A stretch of DNA of 64,000 bases from Coriaria nepalensis (lineage: Eukaryota > Streptophyta > Magnoliopsida > Cucurbitales > Coriariaceae). Of this stretch, positions 45,276 to 57,900 are shown in pieces (the first letter of the stretch is position 1; the number at the start of each line of letters is the position of its first letter). Where the stretch lies: assembly GCA_027186245.1 (NCBI GenBank), contig CP114494.1, forward strand, positions 10,172,001-10,236,000, written 5' to 3'. A program made the position numbers and the translations under genes. The notes below the pieces were generated by a model that had not been told where the DNA came from, did no database searches, and saw nothing but the letters and a program-made list of their open reading frames with translations.

Positions 45276-47442
45276 GAAAACTCCAGTCCTCTCCCTAATT
45301 TCAGCTCCAAAACAAGGTGTTCTGGAAAGGTCAAGGCAGAGTTTGGTTTTTGGGGGGATAGTGGAAGAATTGATAGATAAGTCACCCTCCACTCTACAGA
45401 ACCATACATGAGATTTTCATCTCATACGGCTCCTCGTTCAATTCTTTCGAAGTCATTGGATCCTTTTCCTCATTCGAGATCCTGAAGAGTTTAATCCGGC
45501 ATAGAGGAAAGAACTTGGTCAGAATATTAAAAGTAAGTTTAACGAAACACATTGAAATTTGATGCTATGTACTATCATCCATTCCGCCGGAATTATGAAA
45601 TAAAAGTAATGCATTGCTTATCCTAAATAAAGTATCTTCCAATAAGAACATGGAGAGAGGTTGATGTTTGAATACATATATTACGCTTAGCCGCTAAACA
45701 CAATCTGTTAATCTCAATAATGGTAGAAGTCCAGTTAGAAGTTGATAAGAGATGAACATCTGCTGGCTGCATATAACATCCACCATCACCACCTTAATCA
45801 TCAATTATAACAAATTAATGATAATAATTATAACAATAGAGAAATACAAATGGAGCTCCCTAATAGGCCATATATTTCCAGATAAGGATGAAGTTTTTCA
45901 CTTTGTACAAGCAACACAAGAACAAGCCGATGAGAAGGAGGAGGAGGTACATCGTTGTATCGAAAACAAATTCGTCGGTAAAACCCAACTTTATTATGAA
46001 ATCATAAGGATGCAACCATAAGAAATGAATATTACCCGACTGATCACATGTACAGGCTCAAAAGCAAAGCAAAGATGACATAACTAGAGGAAGTCCGGCA
46101 ATCGACTGTCGTAGCAGCGGCGGTGGCTCTAGCATCATTACAACCCTGAGCTGATGTTATTTGGTTTCAATTGAAGGGAGATTTAGAAAGAAGACTGCAA
46201 AGGAGTTCAGGTAAGAAAAACAAAAAAGCTTTACCTTCCTCCTTTCAATGTTTCTTCATTCTGTCTTGACGGTTGTTGTAGGCAGATAGATTTGTACCTT
46301 ATAATGATTCAAGATGATGATGGGTTTAAGAAAATTACAAAAAGGGAGATCTCAAATAATTAATAAATAGTATAAGCAGCAGCATCATCATCATCTTCCA
46401 ACTTTTCCTTTCTTCTTTTCTTTATGATAATGGAGAAAGGGTGGACCCAAAATGGACGGAATCTTTGAATTAGGAGAAAAAGAAAAACAGTGCCAAAGTG
46501 AGAAAGCAAAAGAGAGAGACAAGGATTAGAATAAAGTTCAAAGCTTTATTACACGGATCTTAGACTCAATTCCATCATCACATTCGCTGCTGTCGCTGTA
46601 TATTTATTTATTGATTGCAATAAAATCCTGTTTTTTATTTTATTTTATATTTATTTTTAAGACAGGAGAATCATTCAATTACTACAACCATTTATTTATT
46701 TATAATAATTCTTCAAGTTTCCTTTTTGCCTTTTTTTTAGTAATGGGTAACTCAGGGAAGGGCTGTCCGAACCCAAAAAAAAAAAAAAAACAAAAACAAA
46801 ACAAAAGAGGGAGAGGGGGAGAGAAAAGAAATGCATAGCTGCCTATTCCTGCTTTAGGTCCTGTTAGTTATGTCCCATCTACTGTTATTACTCCTAATCC
46901 ATTTCCAACTTTAGAAATCCAAGACTACAGTGCCCTGCAAGTACAACCTGGGTTGTCCTTCATATATTGTAGTCATCGGATCAGATGCATATGCTTGTGT
47001 ATTATAACAAACAAATCTCTTGTAAGCAAAATGAGTGATGGCTGGTAAGGAAGGGAAGTAGGTAATTCTCCATGTGCAAAGTGATTCACTGATACCTGCA
47101 AAATACTACACCCATCCATTCTCAGTTTTATACCTGATACTAAGTTACTCTTCTCCTCAATGTAATCAACAAATATTATGAAACAAAACAGAGTTACACC
47201 GGGTACTAAACCCTACAATGCTATTTCTTCTACAACTTTACAAAAAGTGTTCTACGTATATATAAAATCCGGAAACTAAAACATGTAAAAATGCACAAGA
47301 CATCAGTTAGTAAAACTGTTGACTCCAATGAAGCTAGAAAGGACAGATGCAGCTGCTTCCTTCCATGTGTGGCTCATTCAGTTGTGTATGCTCCTTACAG
47401 TGGGAAGAAACAAGACGAGCAACAACTTGTTGGCTCTCTGTC
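45276..47442. other. WRKY promoter/leader and BRL1 3' region
   Basis: Holds the WRKY 5' leader and promoter and the 3' UTR of the receptor kinase. Microsatellite-like runs are seen (GCAGCAGCATCATCATC about 46375-46393; A-run of 16 near 46775). The plus frame at 45752-46021 has no features. No gene. Confidence 0.45.
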
Positions 47443-50400
47443 TCATGGCTCCTCCTCCACATAAGAGTCTTTCAGCGAGAAACCATCAAGGACATCGTCC
47501 ATATTGACCTGAAGCTCTTTAAACATTGCCATTACCTGAACCATGGTTGGTCTACGGAAAGGCCTGTCTTCTAGGCATTCAAAGGCAATGCTTAAACACT
47601 CATACAGTTCATCCTCTTCTGTGTTCTGTGCCAACAACTCGGGGTCCAGTATCTCATTGGTTCTCTTCTCTCTCTGGAGCTGCTTTGCCCATCCAACAAG
47701 ATTGTTGTCATTACCAAATTGTGATGGGTCTATAGGCCTCTTGCCAGATAAAAGCTCTAGTAATATGACTCCATAACTATAGACATCCCCTTTTGCCGTG
47801 CACCTAAAGCTTTGATAGTACTCAGGCGGAACATATCCCGGAGTTCCGGCAAGAGTGCTCACACTAAGATGGGTGTCAAGGGCATTTACCAATCTTGCCA
47901 TCCCAAAATCAGAAACTCTTGCCTCAAAATTCTCATCCAAAAGGACATTACTAGACTTCATGTCTCTGTGTATAATGTGAGGAATGCAGCTATGATGAAG
48001 GAAAGCTAGACCCCTTGCCGACCCAAGAGCTATCTTCTTTCTCACTGCCCAGCTTAGCTTTGAGTTTGAACCGTCCCGCTTGTCTCTCTCATGAAGAACA
48101 GCCTCCAAACTGCCCCACTTCATGTACTCGTACACAAGAAGCCTCTCCTCTCCAATTTTACAGTACCCTAGCAATGGAACCAGGTTTCGGTGATTAATTT
48201 TCCCTATAGTCTCCATTTCTGCCATAAACTCCCTATCACCTTGCCCTGTGACGGGGATAAGCTTCTTGATAGCGACAATGCAGCCATCCTTGAGTTGTGC
48301 CTTGAAAACCTCACCGAATCCTCCTGACCCTATCAAGCTCTCCGCACTGAAACCATTTGTGGCCTCAAGTAGGTGGGCAAAAGTGAGCTTTCGCAGAGGT
48401 TTCTCAAATGTGGCAATATTGATGCTCAGAGGCTCGGGAGCACTTGAAAGTTTCCAGCTGCTGCTCCCTGAAGTTGGGAGGCTTTCAATGTACTTGTCTC
48501 TTCTTTCCTCCCTATTCTGATACTTGTTCACGCGATAAAGGGCTAATAAAAGTCCGAGGATACACAAGAAGAAGAATGTGATACCTAAGACCATGCCAAT
48601 CTCAGTAGACCACTTTCTTTTATCATGGGAGTGGAAAGTAGCCAGGTGGCTTCCAGAGCCACAAGGAGGCAAGGGTACCCCACAAAGTCCAGAATTATTC
48701 TCATACCTTGATGCCGGAAAAGTCATCAACTGACCTCCAGTGGGGATAGGGCCGGAGAGGTTGTTGTTTGACACATCAAGGTCGCTAAGAAAAGATAGAG
48801 ACCCTAATGATCCCGTGATGAATCCTTGGAGATCATTATGAGAGAGGTCCAGAACTCCAATTGCTTTTAAATTGCCAAGACTGTCTGGAATCTGTCCATA
48901 TAATGTGTTGTGTCCCAAATTCAAGACTTGAAGATAGTTCATCGTACCAAAATTTTCAGGAATAGTTCCTGACAAGGCATTGTAAGCGAGATCAAGGTAT
49001 ATCATACTCCCATGGCTAGCAAAGGTATACATAGTAAGGCCAGAGTAGATTCTTGTGGTTGGGCACGAATGAACCATAGGAAACCCTTCCAACCTCTCTG
49101 CCCTGATTCCTACAAACTCAACGAGCCCTCCAGCACCCCTGCAAGCTGTACCACCCTCATTCCTGACAAATGCAAACTGTTTCCCAGAAATACTTCCCGG
49201 GAGTATCATGCCAGCTTCGTCAGCAAGCTCGGGTGGGATAGCACCATTTAATTCATTGCTATTCAAATCAAGCCAAATAAGGTTCCAACACTTACCAAGC
49301 TCGGGTGGGATCGGTCCAGTGAGTGAATTGTCCCCTAATTGGAGGATAGCAAGGTTGAGGAGATTTCCTATACCAGCGGGCACTTGTCCAGTAAGCCGGT
49401 TGCTAGAAAGTGATCACCATATCATGTTGGTGCAGCTGGCAATGGATTGTGGAATGATTCCGGTAATGCGGTTGTTGTTGAGGATCAACATCTCTAGGTT
49501 GCCTCCAGCAATGCATATGCCTTGTGGGATTTCTCCCGTTAGGTTGTTTGCCCACATGACGAGGTCTGAGAGATTCGGCAAGGTCCAAATCTGTGGGGGA
49601 ATGGGGCCAGTCAGACTGTTGAAGCTAAGGTCAATTGTTTTGAGGTTGCTGCAGTTGCCGAGCTCATGGGGCACTGTCCCAGAGAGAAAGTTGTTTGGAA
49701 GAAGAATCCTTTCCAGGGAGGAGCCAACTAGGGAGGTACAGAAACCGGGAGGAATGTTCCCTGTGAAAGCATTGGAACTGAGGTCCAGCACTTGAAGCTG
49801 AGTACAATTGGTGAGAGACACAGGAATCACACCACTTATGTTGTTGAATGGCAGGTAGAGATATTTCAGGCTGTGGAGGTTGCTGACAACCGCACTGAGA
49901 AAGTCACCAGAAAGCTGATTGTTGCCAAGGTTGAGAGAAACTAGAGAAGAGCACGAGGAAAAAGTGGGAGGCAACCCACCAGAGAGTTTGTTGGCAGATA
50001 GATCAAGCTCTTGCAGTGTTCTGCAAGAGCGTCCTACGTCGGGCGGGATCTCCCCAGAAAACTGATTATGGTTTAGATACAGCTGCGTCAACTTGTTGAA
50101 ATTTCCCAGCAAGGAACCTGGAATTATGCGCTGCAGCTGATTGTGGGAGAAGTCCAGCGTCTCCAAGAGCAGGCAATTGGCTAAGCTGGATGGAAACCCA
50201 GGCCCTGCAAGGTTGTTATGACTTAGCCTGAGAGTAGTGAGGTTGGTGCAGGGTCCGAAATTAAGGGCGGAGAAGTTGCCGGAGAAGTTGTTATGGGAGA
50301 GATCCAGATACTTGAGGGATGCAGGAGAGTCTGCCACAAAACGTGGTGATATCTCACCAGACAACATGTTGTGGGAGAGGTCGAGTGTGGACAGAGCTTT

Positions 50401-50952
50401 GAAAGGCAGGAGGAGAGTGGAACCCAGTTTGCCCGAGATGAGATTGCGGGAGAGATTGAGAGAGACAAGACGAGAGCAGGAGAGGGGGAAAGATGATGCC
50501 GGAAGAGGGAGAGACAAGTTGTTGGAGGAGAGGTCGAGAGTCTGGAGGGGACACGAAGTGGTGGTGTTGGAGGAGGCGGTGAGATCCCCAGAAGAGAAAG
50601 AATTGGCGCGCAAGAAGAGATGGTTGAGAGATGGAAGGGCAGTGAGGTAGGGGAGATGAAGGGGCCCAGTGAGGCCTGCATTAGTGAGGTTGAGGATACT
50701 AACACGGCCATCAGGAGAGCAAGAAACGACACGCCATGAGCAGGCAGTGGCGGCATTCTCCGTCCAGTCGGCCAAGAAACCATTTGGATCGGACCTGACG
50801 GAGGAGCGCTTGAAAGCCATCAACATGTGTATGTCTTCAGCACTACCGGAGGCTGCGTTGGAGAAACAAAACTGCGTCAACGCCAAGCACAAGCACAAGC
50901 ACAAGAAAAAGATACCAAGCTGAAGCTGTTCTGGTCTCCATACTCTCTCCAT
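47443..50952 (-). CDS. BRL1: BRL1/BRL3-type brassinosteroid receptor kinase with one in-frame TGA
   Basis: A single frame of 1169 sense-length codons on the minus strand, 50952 to 47443, interrupted only by TGA at codon 513 (49416-49414). Family members are intronless and about 1165 residues long, so the length is normal. Order: signal peptide (about 1-31), LRR ectodomain with the Cys pair cap, an island domain between LRRs ([22 protein letters not shown] to [11 protein letters not shown]), a second Cys pair, a membrane segment ([20 protein letters not shown]), and an RD-type kinase with [39 protein letters not shown] and [14 protein letters not shown]1 and BRL3 are BRI1 relatives that bind brassinosteroid at the plasma membrane, mainly in vascular cells. 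As read, translation would stop in the LRRs and yield a secreted fragment without ligand island or kinase. A sequencing error cannot be excluded. A 5' UTR intron is likely (donor near 51133). Confidence 0.9.
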
Positions 50953-51530
50953 CGATCCGACCTCTTTCTTCTCTCTGTTTCACTTGTTTTCTGTGGTTTC
51001 CATCTTGTTTTTCTTTTCCCCAGAATCTGATGCCTATGCATAAAACTAACTGCTCAGGTGCCTAAGCATCAAAGTGTTAGTTAAGGTGGTAAGAGAAATG
51101 CAGATAGAAGAAGACAGATGAGATGATACCTGCAGGGTGTAGGAATGGAGGAGTGTAAAGGGCCCTTTGTGGCAGAGATGGTACTGCTACTGATTCCGGT
51201 ACCGGTACTGCCCTCCAGAGTACGTTGATTGAGGGGAGGTGAGGAGAACAGCGACAAATATAGAAAGAAAATGGTTTATGCTGTTGAGTTTAATGATTGC
51301 TGAGTGTCTTAGAAAAGACAAAAAGGTGACCACTTGGGGGTTGGGGCTCGGCTCAGCAAAGAGGGGAGAGAGAACGAATTAATTGGCTTCCTTCATTTTG
51401 TGGTCAAACGTTGGCTTTGTGCACTACCGCCCCAAGGAATAAAATATACGAAGGCTACAGACTAGAGTACAGTAGGAGTAGCGTCTCTTGCAGTTACAGT
51501 GAATAAAATAAGGAGCGGATTCACTGATTG
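50953..51530. other. BRL1 leader and promoter
   Basis: Contains the 5' UTR with a candidate intron (donor CTGCAG-GTATCA near 51133 on the minus strand) and then the promoter. No gene. Poly-pyrimidine runs are common. Confidence 0.4.
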
Positions 51531-51539
51531 TTTTAATGT

Positions 51540-53170
51540 CTCTGTCTATTTTTATGGATACGGTTTTGCTATCTTTATAAATTTAATAATTAAAATAAGT
51601 ATTGTATTAAAATTATTTATATTAATAAAAAAAATTATATGATTAATATATAAGTTATTAATTTATTTTTTTATCTAATATATTAAAATCATTTTTAATA
51701 AATAAAGTTCTTTTACTTTTTTTTTTCATAGACTAAGTTTAATTTCTTCATTCATCGAGCTTTTTTCTAAACTGAAATCTTTTACCGAGTTTAATTTCTC
51801 TCTTTTTTAACCAAATTATACCGAGTTCTTCATTTTTTCTTCTCAAAGAATTTTTTTCTTCATTTTCAGACCGAGATATAATTTAATATATTTCATAGAA
51901 CGAGTTCTCAAGAAGAAAGATGATCGAGTTCTTGGTCTGTGGTCTTAGACCTAGATCACATGTCGGTCTAGATTGAGATCGCATGTCGGTTTGGACCGAG
52001 ATCACATGTTCGACCATTCTTCCCTTAGATCTATCGACTTTTCGACTATAAATTATAAGAGATGTCATTCGACCATTCGACCATTCGACCTTCAACTTTC
52101 AACCTTTCAATCTTTCAATCTTTCGATCCTTCAACCACAGACCAATAAGAGATCTCAGTCTATCTTTCTCTGCATCTCTCACATGTTGGTATGTGCATCT
52201 CACATGTAACTTTAAGATGCCCTTCGACCCTTCGAAGAAACTCAAATTATCTGAGACATCGGTCTAAAAAACCTATCGACCCATCGATCCATTTACTATA
52301 ATTTATGTGAGATGCTCATCGACCCATCGACTTCTCGACCCTTAGACCCTTCGACCCTTCAATCTATCGATCTATCGATCCTTCGACTATAATTTATGTG
52401 AGATGCCCTTTGACCGCAAATCGATATGAGATCCCGAACTGTATCGTTTTGCATCTTAGACTGACATGTGAGATGTCGGTTTGTGCATTTCAGAGCGACA
52501 TGAGAGATGCCTTTTGATCCTTCGAAAAGACTCAAATTATGTTGTCAGTCTGAGATGTCTATCGACCCATCAACTTTCAACCTTTCGACTATAACTTATG
52601 CATCTCAGTCTGACATATGATATGTTCTTCGATCTTTCGAAGATACTCATATTACGTGAGACGTCAAAGCTGAGATGCATGTCGACTATTCAGGAACTAG
52701 AGAACTCAGTCTGAGAAAGACTAACATATATAGAACTTGAGAACTCGGTCCAATCGGGGAATTATGAACTGGGAACTCGGTCTAGACCGAGAACTATAGA
52801 TAGAATATCAGTCTCTAGATTTCAATTCAGATCAAATATCGGGTCTTTTGATTTCAGATTTAGATTCCAGATATTCAGATCTAATATTGGTTTCTAGATT
52901 TTAGATTCTGATCAAGTATGAATGAATATCATCATTCGTCAATATTTAAAGAAAAAAAGAGAAAGAGAGAAGTCGCAAATATTAGAAAATACGAAAGAGA
53001 AATGATAAAATATGACTAATAAATTAATTATATTTTAATCGGTTTATATTTTTATCTTTTTCTTATTATATAACACATATTTTAACTATTAAATTTATAA
53101 AAACAATCAAAATTTATATTAAAAAACAAATATAAAAAATAAAAATAAAAATTAAATCTACTCGTAATAA
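51540..53170. repeat. CGACC-rich low-complexity tract with AT-rich inverted flanks
   Basis: The core (about 51880-52760) is built from short CGACC/TCGATC motifs and repeated blocks such as CCTTCGAAGAAACTCAAATT (about 52230, with variants near 52518 and 52640) and TATAATTTATGTGAGATG (about 52300 and 52388). The AT-rich flanks read as inverted relatives: ATCTTTATAAATTTAATAAT on the left (about 51570) pairs with the opposite strand near 53085-53105. No coding capacity. It could be a non-autonomous transposon with long inverted ends or a degenerate satellite; the evidence does not decide. Confidence 0.45.
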
Positions 53171-53770
53171 AAATATACGGGAGGAAGGAGCAGGAGCTTA
53201 TATATTTATTTGATTGCAGTCGCGACAAACAGAAACGCATAGTCCTAATCCTAGGGAGAGAGGCACGGGGCGCGGGACATGCGGTCGCGCGATTCTGTCC
53301 TTCCTACTGCAGTCTGCACGAATGTACATACACATACGCACACGAGCACGTCTTATTCCAGATTTAAGGCCCTAAATACTAAAACGAGCACGTCTTACTT
53401 CAGATTAAAAGCCCCACTAAATACTAACACTTCTCTTTACTCTTTTCTATGGTTTACTCCTTACATATAATTATGTATTCAATTAATAATAATTTTTTCC
53501 CACCACCATCATTATACAAACGCCAACTTTATCGTATCTGATTACCTTAATACACAAACAAATAAATAAATAAACAAACAAACAAATGATGTCTGCCAAA
53601 CAAAACAGCGGAATCTTCGCAGAGAAAGCAGGGTGATTAATTTGTCCATTTTCTTCGAAGTCCAACCTTACCCAACTGAGGTCGCCCCATTCCTTGCCTG
53701 CGCCTGTATATTAATTAGGATCAGACTAATCAGATAATCTTAAATAATATTAAAAAAATATTATAGATAT
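53171..53770. other. Spacer
   Basis: AT-rich spacer with a short repeat (AAAACGAGCACGTCTTA, near 53340 and 53382). No supported gene. Confidence 0.4.
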
Positions 53771-54429
53771 TGTTATACTCAATTTTGGGGAGAGCCTTAG
53801 GAGGGCAATCTCAGACAGGTTATAGAATAGGAGGCTGAGGACAGATAATATCCGAGGCCGAGATACGAAAGATCTGAGGTAGCATCAGATCGGTTATCCA
53901 TATTTGGATGAGGCGAAATGTCTTAAGAAGACGTTGAGGCCGAGTTGGGTATTTCCTCGCTCGGCTTAAATATTGTTATGGATAGGTGGAAAGCAACTGA
54001 TACTCGAGTAGAGACCCTGTCCTTGGTATGTCAGACAAGGAGGGGCTGCTGCAAGTGGAGGTGCTCTGGGAGATGTCAGACTAGGGCGCCTTACTACTCA
54101 AATCCCTGTTACGTCAGATTGCAGAGCGCTGACACCCAGCATGGAGCAGTGAGGGGACGACACGTGTAAAGCTATCGAGAGCCTTCCAATATAAACTAGG
54201 TATAAAAACCAAATGCTTAGACAAAAAAGAGGTAACGCAAAAACCCTGGAGAAAAATACAAAAGACCTTCCATCATCCTAGCTAATCTCTTAGAAGATTG
54301 ACTAGAGCATCAGAGCGAGGTTGGCCGACCACCACCCCAGCCGCAGTTTGTTGTTGAGTGCATGAGCATATCTTGGGACATACTGTAGATTGTAGAACCC
54401 TTCGTAACGGATGGAAATCTACATCAATA
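53771..54429 (+). repeat. 5' LTR of the second Tat copy
   Basis: Starts TGTTATACTCAATTTT, the reverse complement of the terminal GAAATTGAGTATAACA of the first element's LTR, and ends ATCTACATCAATA. A TATA box (TATAAAAACC, 54201-54210) lies about 230 bp from the end. About 659 bp. Confidence 0.85.
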
Positions 54430-54930
54430 GTTTGGGACCGACCATGGGGATGATTGTCTTCACTTTCAAAGTTCTAGTAGATCTAGAACCTGACTAAAAG
54501 GAGGATACAAGATGGAGGAAGTGGGAGGAGAGCAGATTGTTGAGAATTTGGGGGGGGGGGGGGGGGGGGGAGGGAGCGAGGTAGAGGGAGATGAGTCCAC
54601 CCGCCCTTACCTGAAGGAAGAATAACGCGCTCGACAAACATAGTTAGAAGAAGACCAACGCCTCCGCAGACCCCGCTAGTGGCTAACAGCGGAGTGGACA
54701 TACTACATGCCATCAAGAGAATGTAAAGAGGCTTGGTGGAAAGAATGAACCAGGCGGTGGAGCGTTCTATAGAAGCAAGAATCACATAAATAAGGACGGG
54801 AATGAGGCCGAAAGAAAGAGGGGAACCACATAGGAGGTGCATACGGCCTTCCAAAGGACCCCAATTTGAAGTGGATGATGGAGCATTTCGCTTGAGGATG
54901 GCTGCGGCTGGAGAAGAGTAGGGTAATTCA
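54430..54930 (+). other. Leader of the second Tat copy, with primer-binding site and poly-G run
   Basis: Starts with GTTTGGGACCGACC, a mutated copy of the TGGCGCCGACC primer-binding site of the first element. A run of 20 G (about 54551-54570) follows. The region is the untranslated leader. Confidence 0.65.
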
Positions 54931-55915
54931 ATGGATATTGCTTGGAATCTAGTGCCCTTACAAGTGTTGAGGGACGCAAGGTGTGTCGAGAAGTCAACTG
55001 AGCCGCTAATGGGGCAAACAAAAGTAATCCTGGAGCTGACAAAGCAAATGAGGGAATTAGAGGCGGCAATGAAAGGCACCACGCTATGTATGGACGAGTT
55101 AGAGAGCCCTTTTACAGAGAGAGTCCAAAATGCACAATTACCGAAGAAGTTCAGGGCTCCGATCATGATGTACGATGGGACAAAGGACCCACAAGACCAC
55201 GTGAACTCATACAAAACCTGCATGAGGATGAATGCAATGTCGGATGAGTTGATGTTCCAGTGTTTTCATATTACGCTGACTGATTCAGCTAGTGACTGGT
55301 ATCGATCCCTCACGCCAGGTTCTATTAACTCATTTGATGAGCTGAAGAAGCTGTTCGTATCAAATTTCTTGAGGGCGGCTAACACTAGGCTTCCACTCAT
55401 GAGTCTTTATACTATAAGGCAGAGTCTAGGAGAAAACCTGTTAGATTATATGGAAGGATTCAACCGAGCTTCGAAGAATGTAGATCGGCCTGGAGACATA
55501 GGGGTTCTACATGTCTTCTTGGGGGGGACGACATACAAGAAGCTCATCAGCCTCTCGGAAAAGAAGCGTTTTCGTTTGTATGCTGAGGCCTTGTTAGAGG
55601 CAAAGAGGATTGGAGTAGCTGAGAAGATCCTCATAACTCAGCTGAGAAGTCAGGGAGAAAGGGGAAACACTAGTAGAGGGATGGAAGGAAAAAGAAAGAG
55701 AGAGGAGCTGAAGGGAAAAGGCGAATGAAGGGAAGATAGGAAAATGAATGAGGAGGAGAGGAGAAGCCCCATAAAGAAAAGAATGGCACCCTTCTTCAGG
55801 GACACTTTCACGCCTCTCGTAGCCGGGATCGATGTGATATACAACCGCTACATAAATCAGAACTTGTTCAAAATCCCCGAGCATTTAAGAGCGCACTGGC
55901 CCAGCGAGACCGAAT
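54931..55915 (+). pseudogene. Tat element 2: gag
   Basis: Open frame 54931-55728 (265 codons), then a TGA where the sister copy reads Trp (KGE-W-KED), then the same frame to a stop at about 55917. Motifs: LPKKFRAPIMMYDGTKDPQD, GENLLDYMEGFNRASKNVDR, and a Lys/Arg/Glu-rich linker. The matching regions of the first copy confirm the assignment. Confidence 0.85.
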
Positions 55916-57113
55916 AGTTTATTATAGATACCATGCTGATCATGGTCATAAGACAGAGGATTGCTTGCATTTGAAGAGGGAGGTTGAGAGGCTGATCCAA
56001 GAAGGACGTTTAGGGGAGTGTGTGAATAGAGGAAGAATGAGAGGCCAGAATGGAGTGAGAAAGAACGATAGGAGAGAAGGCAAGGAAGATGACCGTTGGG
56101 AGGACAACCTCGGGCATCAAAATGTTGCGGGGGAGATCCAAGTGATTGTAGGGGGACCTGAGGGGGGAGACTCAGGTCGGCAAAGAAGCAAGTGCCCGAG
56201 AAGCTTAATGCAAGCTGAGGTGTTTTCCGTCTCAGTGACCCCTCAGGGTAAAGTATCACTTGACATTACCTTCAATCACCTAGATGAAGAGGGGGTTATT
56301 TATCCCCACAAAGATGCCATTGTCATCTCCGCCAATGTCTCAACCACACTAATACATCGAGTTATGGTCGACTCGGGGAGTGCAGTAGATGTGTTTTCCT
56401 TATCAACCTTCAGGAAAATGGGCATCATCAACACTAGCCTAAAGCCGGTTAATACTCCGTTGATGGGTTTCTCGAGGAAGTCTTTATATACTAAGGGGAT
56501 GATAAGTCTGTCGATGACCTTAGGCAAGGGGTCTCGAAGGTCTACAATAATGGTAAACTTCATGATCGTCAACTTTCTATCAGGATATAACATCATTCTC
56601 AGACGCCCTTCCATCAATTCCTTAGGGGCTATAATTTCAACGAGCCACTTGGCGATGAAGTTCCCCACAGAGGGAGGAGTGGGAATGGTGAAAGGAAACC
56701 AGGAGAGTTCAATAAGGTGTTATCTGACATCCTTGAAGGATGTAGGTGTTAACCCTGATATGGGGATGCACATAGTAAATAGTGAGCAGCCGGTTGACGA
56801 AGAGGAGTGCAAAAGGGCTGAAAGTGAAGTAAAGAGGGAGGAGGATAAAGGAAGAAGAATGAGGGTCTCCTCAACTGAGGCTTTTCAGCATGTTGAATTC
56901 TCCAATGGAAGAAAGTTGAGGGTAGGAACCGAGCTGATGAAGACTGATTTGGAGAGTCTCTTTCAGACCCTGGAACAAAATCTAGATGTGTTCGCTTGGG
57001 AGACTTCTGAGCTGACAAGCATCCAGGATGATGTCATAGTACATCAGCTCAATGTTAAACCCAGAGCAGCCGGTAAGGCAAAGGAGGAGGAAGTTCAACG
57101 AAGAAAGAAATAA
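55916..57113 (+). pseudogene. Tat element 2: gag end and aspartic protease
   Basis: The frame 55965-57113 begins with the gag zinc-knuckle end (HLKREVERLIQEGRLGECVN) and continues through VMVDSGSAVDVFSLSTFRKM, the aspartic protease active site, then a long acidic spacer leading to the RT N-terminus (NLDVFAWETSELTSIQDDVI). The preceding HADHGHKTEDC-like Cys/His piece is in a shifted frame at 55920-55965. Confidence 0.83.
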
Positions 57114-57900
57114 AGCCGCAGCCGAGGAGGTGAGAAAGTTATTAGCTTTGGGAGCAATTCGGGAGGTCTAGTACTCGGAGTGGCTCTTTAATGTGGTCTT
57201 AGTGTCCAAAGGAGGGGGAAAATGGAGGTTATGTGTGAACTTTAAGAATTTGAATGCTGCCTGCCTCAAAGACAGTTACCCACTGCCCATCATAGATCTG
57301 ATGGTAGACGCTACAGCAGGGCACGAGTTGCTGAGCTTCATGGACGCTTACTCTGGGTACCACCAGGTGAAACTATGGACAAGAGATCAGGAGAAGACTT
57401 CTTTCATAACCGACAAAGGTACTTACTACTACAACGTAATGCCTTTTGGACTAAAAAATGATGGGGCAACCTTTCAGAGGTTGGTAAACGAAATGTTCCG
57501 GAAACAACTAGGGAAGACGATAGAGGTGTATGTAGACGATATTTTGGTAAAGAGCATAACGAAAAGAGAACATCCAAATCATTTGAAGGAGGCATTCGAA
57601 GTAATGAGAGAATACATGATGAAGCTGAATCCCAAGAAATGTGCGTTTGGAGTTAGGTTAGGAAAGTTCCTAGGGTATATAATGCACCAGGTGGGTGTTG
57701 AGGCTAATCCGGAGAAAGTATAGGCCATCATCAATCTTAAGGCCCCACAGACGAAGAAGGAAATTCAAGCCTTGACGGGCAGAATTGCTGCGCTGAGCCG
57801 TTTCATGAGTCGCTCAGCTGATAAATGTCTCCCGTTCTTGGAATAGCCGAAGTGCTCTAACACGAAAGGATAGAATGAAGACTATGACAGGGCCTTCGAA
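57114..57900 (+). pseudogene. Tat element 2: reverse transcriptase
   Basis: The open frame 57193-57723 has the RT motifs in order: KWRLCVNFKNLNAACLKDSY, LLSFMDAYSGYHQVKL, VMPFGLKNDGATFQRLVNEM, YVDDILVKS and FLGYIMHQVGVEANPEKV, then a TAG. The frame resumes after it (INLKAPQTKKEIQALTGRIA). The catalytic YVDD is intact. Confidence 0.88.

Noticed and set aside
45752..46021. Plus-strand 89-residue frame
   Set aside because: Compositionally biased, in the WRKY leader/promoter, no recognisable features.
47526..47776. Plus-strand frames across the BRL1 kinase and LRR region
   Set aside because: Shadows of the receptor kinase frame on the other strand.
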